Below are positions 13,728 to 17,979 of a stretch of 17,979 nucleotides of DNA, piece by piece (position 1 is the first letter of the stretch; each line of letters opens with the position of its first letter). The position numbers and the translations under genes are program-made. Below the pieces are notes generated by a model, which had not been told where the DNA came from, did no database searches, and saw nothing but the letters and a program-made list of their open reading frames with translations. Origin of the DNA: a candidate division KSB1 bacterium (GTDB lineage Bacteria > Zhuqueibacterota > JdFR-76 > DREG01); assembly GCA_022566355.1 (NCBI GenBank), contig JADFJB010000098.1:1-17979 (forward strand), written 5' to 3'.

Positions 13728-16550
13728 TTATTTTAACAAAACAAATTTCTTCGTTTGCACAAAACGATCCTTGCTACTCGAGTGGGATTGAATCTGGTAA
13801 TAGTACACACCACTAGTCAATTCCGATGCATCTACAGTAACTAAATGCATACCCGCCTCTCGTTTTTCATGTAACAATGTCGTGACCTCACGGCCCTGGC
13901 TATCAAATATTTTAATAATTACTTCAGATGGATCCGGCAACGAGAATTGAATTGTCGTAACAGGATTAAAGGGATTAGGATAATTTTGCATTAACTGGTA
14001 TGAGTTCGGTTTCTCAATTGAAACAACTGATGTAGCCAAAGAGTCAAATACACCTATCTCACTGATCTCACTTATATTATTGAATTCATCCCAGGATTTC
14101 ATGGCAAAACGATAATCTTTTATATTGCCTGGAAGATCAAGGACCAAAGACTGCAATTGATTTCCGGCAGTCGGTAATGGTTCATTTTGGATATGTTCCA
14201 TTTCCCAATAGGCTGTCCCGTCCGTATTATTTAAACTGTGTAGATCTTTGATTGGCCCCTCCTGGTCAGTATACTTAATTTGTAATCGCACCGCATCCTG
14301 GACATTGCGCCAATACAAACGAATATTTCCAGTTGATGAATCCCGGTTAAAATAAATATTCGTTATTTTTGCAGGTGGATCATGATCTGGCTTTTGGTTC
14401 TCCGTGGCGTAAGCCGCCACAGAGGCAAATCCCAATCCACCACCTTCCCAGTAAACATTGCTCGTATTGAGTAAAGTATTTAATACCTCTGGATCACCAA
14501 AGAATTCATAAAAGATCGATATACTCGGAAAATCCTGGGCATTCCAAAAGTCCTGTGGCGCTGCAGATGATGGAGTGGTTTGATGCCATGCTCGATAACA
14601 ATAACCTGGGAATTCACCAACATTTAATGCACCATAGATTTGCATTAGCCATTTGCCACCTGCATAGATGTGATCCATCGCAGTTTCATATCCAGCCAGG
14701 AAAAATACATCATACGCTGATTGTATCCAATTACTTGCAAAAATCAGTTTGACTTCATCACCGGCAAAACCACAGTCACTTTCGAATGGCGTCCACGAGG
14801 CAAAAAACCCATTCTTGTGAATCGGATCCCAACTGTTGTTCCCTTCCACATTATGTCCCTTGTTATGCAAAAATTCCCAATAGTCATCAAGGAATTCTTT
14901 ATCTTGATTACTTCGAGTAATGGAGTAGTTCCTGGCAAAGTGTGTCAGATAATAGCTGGAGGGCCGTTGATCGTATCGAGTAGCCAGATCTGTTAAATAA
15001 ATATATTTTCCAGATTTATTAAGATTATCGAAAGCATTTGCGACTCGCTTTTTACCGGTTAAATAATAATATTCAGTAATCGGATAATGCCCGCGGTGAT
15101 TGGAATCCCACATTCTGCCTTCAACCGGATCGGTCCAATCCGTGCTTCCAAATAAGGCCTCAACGTCAGTATATCCTGTACCATCCAAGGTAATTTCAAC
15201 ATCATCCATAAATATCCCCCGGCTTTCCATACAGGCGACGGCTAGCTCCTCGGCCTGTAAAAATCGATCCATATCTCTAGTCACTAAGAATCGATTGAAA
15301 GCGCCTGTCATTTGGTCACTGAGTCCATGGCCGTTACCAGCTGCCTGTATTCTGTTTTCACCATAATTTAAATAACCGGGGCTTACTGGTGTGAAATCAT
15401 AATTCTCATCCCAACCAAAGATACCAGAAAACAATAATCGGGAGTCGCCTATAAACATGCCGTCCCAGGCATAGGTTTTCTGAATGAATGTGTGTTCCGG
15501 TAAAGCGAACCAGGGAAATTCGTAATAATCCGCCCATTCTTTTAATGCTTCATCACTCCAAACCTGAGGGTGAAAGTCGAAATGAACATCCACGCCATGA
15601 GCGGTCATCGGACGGATTTGGCCTGTTGTAAGCGCAAGGTTGAGATTGCCATTGTTATCCAATGAAATTGACCTGGGATACATTTCAGAAAATCGGTTGA
15701 TTAGCACAGAAACTGCGCCATTATCACCGCTTAACTGGGCAGCTCCTCGTTTTTGTGGTGTGATGTTCGAAGAGGAAACGGATATACCAGATATAACATC
15801 AGAACCATAAACAAGTGTGCTCAGATTTCCACCTGGATTCATCTTCAAATTCAGAGCTCCCGCTTTTGTTTGGGGGCTGGTACTTTTGCCATTTCGGATG
15901 GTATATTCCAAAGTGATTCTACCAGAATTTTTGTACGCAGTAATCCAGATATATACGCCAACGTCATTCGTATTATAGTCCTCCTTGAAAACAAAACGTT
16001 TTGAAATTGGACCATCTTCAATCAAAGAGATTGTTCCATTAAGATTACCTGGCCCATCGGAAGCGCCAGCAACAATGAACTGTTTATCATACACACCGTC
16101 TGAGTTAGTGCTAATCCACAATTCATCAAACAGGTTGAACAGGTTTTCTCTCATTGTAAACCGAATTGCACCCGTACTTATTGTCCAGACTGTGCCACTT
16201 TTAACCGCTGTAAATAAGTCGGATTGAGTTGTATTTACAACATCGGTTTGAACAGAATAGCCAGTTTGATCGTTTGTAACGAATGATACTTTTGCCCAAC
16301 GAATGCTGCCATCGGCCCAGTATGCAAGTGGATGAAAGTCGGCTTCTACCTGTTGGCCATTTTGCCAAAGGCTGAGCTGCGATGGATCGATATTTCTGGA
16401 CTGTGGAATAGGCACGCCATTTTCAATCCATTTCTCGGAATGGCCGTTACCCAGGTAAGTTGTGATGGAAAGAGGGATTTCCTGGGCAAGGTTAGTTTTA
16501 GTCAATGCCATTAGAATAATAAGAGTCAAGTAAATTATTTTAGTTTTCAT
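13728..16550 (-). CDS. Large secreted PcRGLX/YetA-like (putative polysaccharide lyase) protein with type IX sorting domain
   Basis: A 940-residue protein from the ATG at 16548-16550, preceded by AGGAAGG at nine bases; the frame stays open to 16622, but the signal peptide (MKTKIIYLTLIILMAL...LAQ) begins at the chosen start. Residues about 25-105 (ENGVPIPQSRNI, then HPLAYWADGSIRWAKVSF) match the pattern of the N-terminal RIFT-barrel domain of PcRGLX/YetA-like proteins. That superfamily includes an exo-rhamnogalacturonan lyase. A beta-rich domain and a long helical part rich in Trp/Tyr/His follow (e.g. WDSNHRGHYPITEYYYLTG), plausibly an (alpha/alpha) barrel. Then comes a fibronectin-III-like segment, then the sorting domain with YPNPFNP at 857-863 ending KKFVLLK. 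Activity on pectin-like or other uronic-acid polysaccharides is a hypothesis; catalytic residues were not identified. Secretion via type IX is well supported. Confidence 0.65.
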   Translation of the reverse strand: MKTKIIYLTLIILMALTKTNLAQEIPLSITTYLGNGHSEKWIENGVPIPQSRNIDPSQLSLWQNGQQVEADFHPLAYWADGSIRWAKVSFVTNDQTGYSVQTDVVNTTQSDLFTAVKSGTVWTISTGAIRFTMRENLFNLFDELWISTNSDGVYDKQFIVAGASDGPGNLNGTISLIEDGPISKRFVFKEDYNTNDVGVYIWITAYKNSGRITLEYTIRNGKSTSPQTKAGALNLKMNPGGNLSTLVYGSDVISGISVSSSNITPQKRGAAQLSGDNGAVSVLINRFSEMYPRSISLDNNGNLNLALTTGQIRPMTAHGVDVHFDFHPQVWSDEALKEWADYYEFPWFALPEHTFIQKTYAWDGMFIGDSRLLFSGIFGWDENYDFTPVSPGYLNYGENRIQAAGNGHGLSDQMTGAFNRFLVTRDMDRFLQAEELAVACMESRGIFMDDVEITLDGTGYTDVEALFGSTDWTDPVEGRMWDSNHRGHYPITEYYYLTGKKRVANAFDNLNKSGKYIYLTDLATRYDQRPSSYYLTHFARNYSITRSNQDKEFLDDYWEFLHNKGHNVEGNNSWDPIHKNGFFASWTPFESDCGFAGDEVKLIFASNWIQSAYDVFFLAGYETAMDHIYAGGKWLMQIYGALNVGEFPGYCYRAWHQTTPSSAAPQDFWNAQDFPSISIFYEFFGDPEVLNTLLNTSNVYWEGGGLGFASVAAYATENQKPDHDPPAKITNIYFNRDSSTGNIRLYWRNVQDAVRLQIKYTDQEGPIKDLHSLNNTDGTAYWEMEHIQNEPLPTAGNQLQSLVLDLPGNIKDYRFAMKSWDEFNNISEISEIGVFDSLATSVVSIEKPNSYQLMQNYPNPFNPVTTIQFSLPDPSEVIIKIFDSQGREVTTLLHEKREAGMHLVTVDASELTSGVYYYQIQSHSSSKDRFVQTKKFVLLK

Positions 16551-16588
16551 CTGCATCAACCTTCCTAATTCAAAAAGTGTTTTCATTG

Positions 16589-16605
16589 ATCCTCTACGAG
16601 GATCT
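16589..16605. repeat. Palindrome GATCCTC-TAC-GAGGATC
   Basis: Perfect 7-bp arms around TAC, 39 bases upstream of the lyase-like gene start. Same core (CTC-TAC-GAG / CTC-GTA-GAG) as the palindromes further right, so probably one member of a repeat family rather than a private operator. Confidence 0.6.
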
Positions 16606-16635
16606 TGAGCTTGAGACAACAATTGCTTCTACAAT

Positions 16636-16928
16636 AATTAAACATCTACGATGTTTTTCTGAAACGCACTGATTTCACAAATATACCCTTTACAATTATG
16701 GCTCAAATCTTTTCTTATTAGAGAACTTCAATTCCTGCACTAATTAAACATTTACGATATTTTCTGATACTCTCTGATTCATAAGTACATCTTCTAGATC
16801 GTTAACTCAAATTTGGGGATAGCTCATTTCTATTGAGTTAAGTTATTATTTGATCATAAATAACCTCGTAGAGGTTTCATTATTGTAGATATGATATTTC
16901 CGGGTTTTAAAATCCTTGTAGAGGATTC
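16636..16928. repeat. Cluster of related short palindromes in AT-rich spacer
   Basis: The members are AACATC-TAC-GATGTT at 16641-16655, a decayed copy AACATTTACGATATT near 16748-16762, AACCTC-GTA-GAGGTT at 16862-16876, and AATCCT-TGTAG-AGGATT at 16911-16927. The first two lie in an imperfect duplication of about 75 bases, offset by about 105 (TAATTAAACAT...TCTGA...CTGATT). Small palindromes with a TAC/GTA centre behave like REP-type elements. No gene is visible between 16623 and 17199. Confidence 0.6.
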
Positions 16929-17107
16929 ATTTATTCAAATAAATATTTAGATCATAATTAATCTCAAATTGTTTTAATAATTCAATATATTCCTGATTTC
17001 TTACCTAACCTGACCTATTCATAAACCTAATCACTTTCAATCTAGGAAATGGTTTTTTCACTATGTTTTATGCTTAAGTCTAAGCTTTTTCAAATGTATG
17101 GAAATAG

Positions 17108-17127
17108 ATCCCGTCGCGCGACGGGAT
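17108..17127. repeat. Perfect 20-bp palindrome ATCCCGTCGC/GCGACGGGAT
   Basis: Uninterrupted dyad followed by GACACAGATGG, strikingly GC-rich in an AT-rich spacer. It lies 72 bases after the stop codon of the TolB-like gene (minus strand). It could stabilise the end of that transcript, but lacks a T-run. More likely a dispersed intergenic repeat. Confidence 0.65.
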
Positions 17128-17199
17128 GACACAGATGGGAGTTTTAAACTTAAAAGCATGATTCATGAATTATCCAGGTTAACTAATTAATCCTGCATT

Positions 17200-17979
17200 T
17201 TACTTCAGTAAAATAAACTTTCTAGAACTCATAAAACTCTTTGTACTATTCAGGCTGGATTTGACATGGATTTGGTAAAAATAGACACCAGTGGGTAAGT
17301 GAGAAGCTTCTACCGTGATTATATGCAATCCAGCTTTTCTACTTTCTTGCAAAAGTGTCACAATATAACCACCCTGTATATCGAATATTTTCAGGATTAC
17401 TTCTGATGGTTCCGGAAGGGAAAATTTAATAGTAGTAGAGGGATTAAATGGATTTGGATAATTCTGATATAGCGTAAATGCATCTGGAATCTCACCAGGT
17501 TTAAAGTGATTTACTGATGTGGAAATTCCATCCAACGGGCCAGCCCAACGCGGAAAAAAGTCCTGGCCACCACTGGTAACTTGAACCACATTGTTGCCTT
17601 CAAGGTCGGATGTAAAAATATCACAGTTAAAGTTATTGCAGTTTGACATATACACAAAGTGTTCGCCGGAGGGACCAATCCATGGCTCAAATGAATCGTA
17701 GGAATAGTAGATGATTTCGCTTGTTTGTAAGTTGAAGCCAGCAAACTGGCCGGTTGAATTACTCCAGAAAAACAGTGTTTGGCCATCAGGTGAAAGGCTC
17801 ATATCTTCACCGCAAATGAAGTTATTAACATTATCTAGTAATGGGCCTGCCGCGCCACTATCAGATGGAACTTGCCAAACCTGGTAACATTCGTTTCTTT
17901 CAGCGACAAAATACACCGTCTGACCATCTGCCGAAAATACCGGATCTTCGTCTTGCAAACCTATATCAGCTAAAAACCG
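17200..17979 (-). CDS. TolB/WD40-like propeller protein with type IX sorting domain, 5' end outside window
   Basis: The frame is open to the right edge (RFLADIGLQDEDPVFSADG), so the 259 residues seen are the C-terminal part of a longer protein. Three PD40/TolB-type repeats are visible: DPVFSADGQTVYFVAE, MSLSPDGQTLFFWSN, and PWIGPSGEHFVYMSN followed by CDIFTSDLEGNNVVQVT. Then comes the sorting domain with YQNYPNPFNPSTTI, ending SSRKFILLK. Cysteines in NCNNFNCD and in the ECYQVW and NFICGED segments might pair. As in the two neighbours, the tail predicts Sec export and type IX secretion. The tail resembles that of the lyase-like neighbour more than that of the YCF48-like protein. What the propeller binds is unknown. 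Confidence 0.8.
   Translation of the reverse strand, partial: RFLADIGLQDEDPVFSADGQTVYFVAERNECYQVWQVPSDSGAAGPLLDNVNNFICGEDMSLSPDGQTLFFWSNSTGQFAGFNLQTSEIIYYSYDSFEPWIGPSGEHFVYMSNCNNFNCDIFTSDLEGNNVVQVTSGGQDFFPRWAGPLDGISTSVNHFKPGEIPDAFTLYQNYPNPFNPSTTIKFSLPEPSEVILKIFDIQGGYIVTLLQESRKAGLHIITVEASHLPTGVYFYQIHVKSSLNSTKSFMSSRKFILLK

Noticed and set aside
1-17979. tRNA, rRNA, riboswitch or insertion-sequence transposase genes
   Set aside because: No cloverleaf, rRNA-like stretch, known riboswitch core or transposase motif was recognised on either strand by eye.

Overview
The window looks like part of a chromosome from a bacterium of the FCB superphylum, outside the classical Bacteroidia. Candidate groups are Calditrichota/KSB1, Ignavibacteria or Marinimicrobia-like lineages. 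The main clue is that three genes on the right end in a type-IX-secretion-type sorting domain carrying the YPNPFNP motif, which is typical of these groups. AT-rich intergenic DNA, many short palindromic intergenic repeats and a Bacteroidota-style two-component pair fit the same picture. The exact phylum is an inference.

Layout, left to right. (1) 1-635: the remnant of an AbiEi-like antitoxin gene on the minus strand. Its N-terminal coding part stops at a palindromic repeat. (2) 636-1526 (minus): an AraC-HTH plus O6-alkylguanine-DNA alkyltransferase fusion (Ada-type, without the Ada zinc domain). (3) 1883-8389 (minus): a five-gene cluster read right to left: a two-PDZ secreted protein, a coiled-coil/NEW3 protein with a C-terminal anchor, an ABC ATPase, and two paralogous ABC-2 type permeases. 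A 235-bp inverted-repeat element lies between the ATPase and the permeases. (4) 8390-8611: a divergent control region with two 6-bp-arm palindromes and four GTTA boxes spaced exactly 10 bp apart. (5) 8612-11021 (plus): a membrane histidine kinase and an OmpR-family response regulator that overlap by 44 nt. (6) 11450-17979 (minus): three predicted type-IX-secreted proteins: a YCF48-like propeller with fourteen 41-residue repeats, a large secreted protein resembling the PcRGLX/YetA rhamnogalacturonan-lyase superfamily, and a TolB/WD40-like propeller cut by the window edge. They are separated by repeat-rich, AT-rich spacers.

How the genes may work together (inference). The kinase/regulator pair and the PDZ-NEW3-ABC cluster diverge from one control region, and the 10-bp direct repeats there are what an OmpR-family regulator would be expected to bind. 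The simplest model is an autoregulated envelope-sensing pair that controls an ABC-2 transporter with two dedicated extracytoplasmic partners. The NEW3 partner contains a helical stretch resembling the hairpin of membrane-fusion proteins. I could not tie this module to a named, characterised system, and it is the best candidate in the window for something undescribed.
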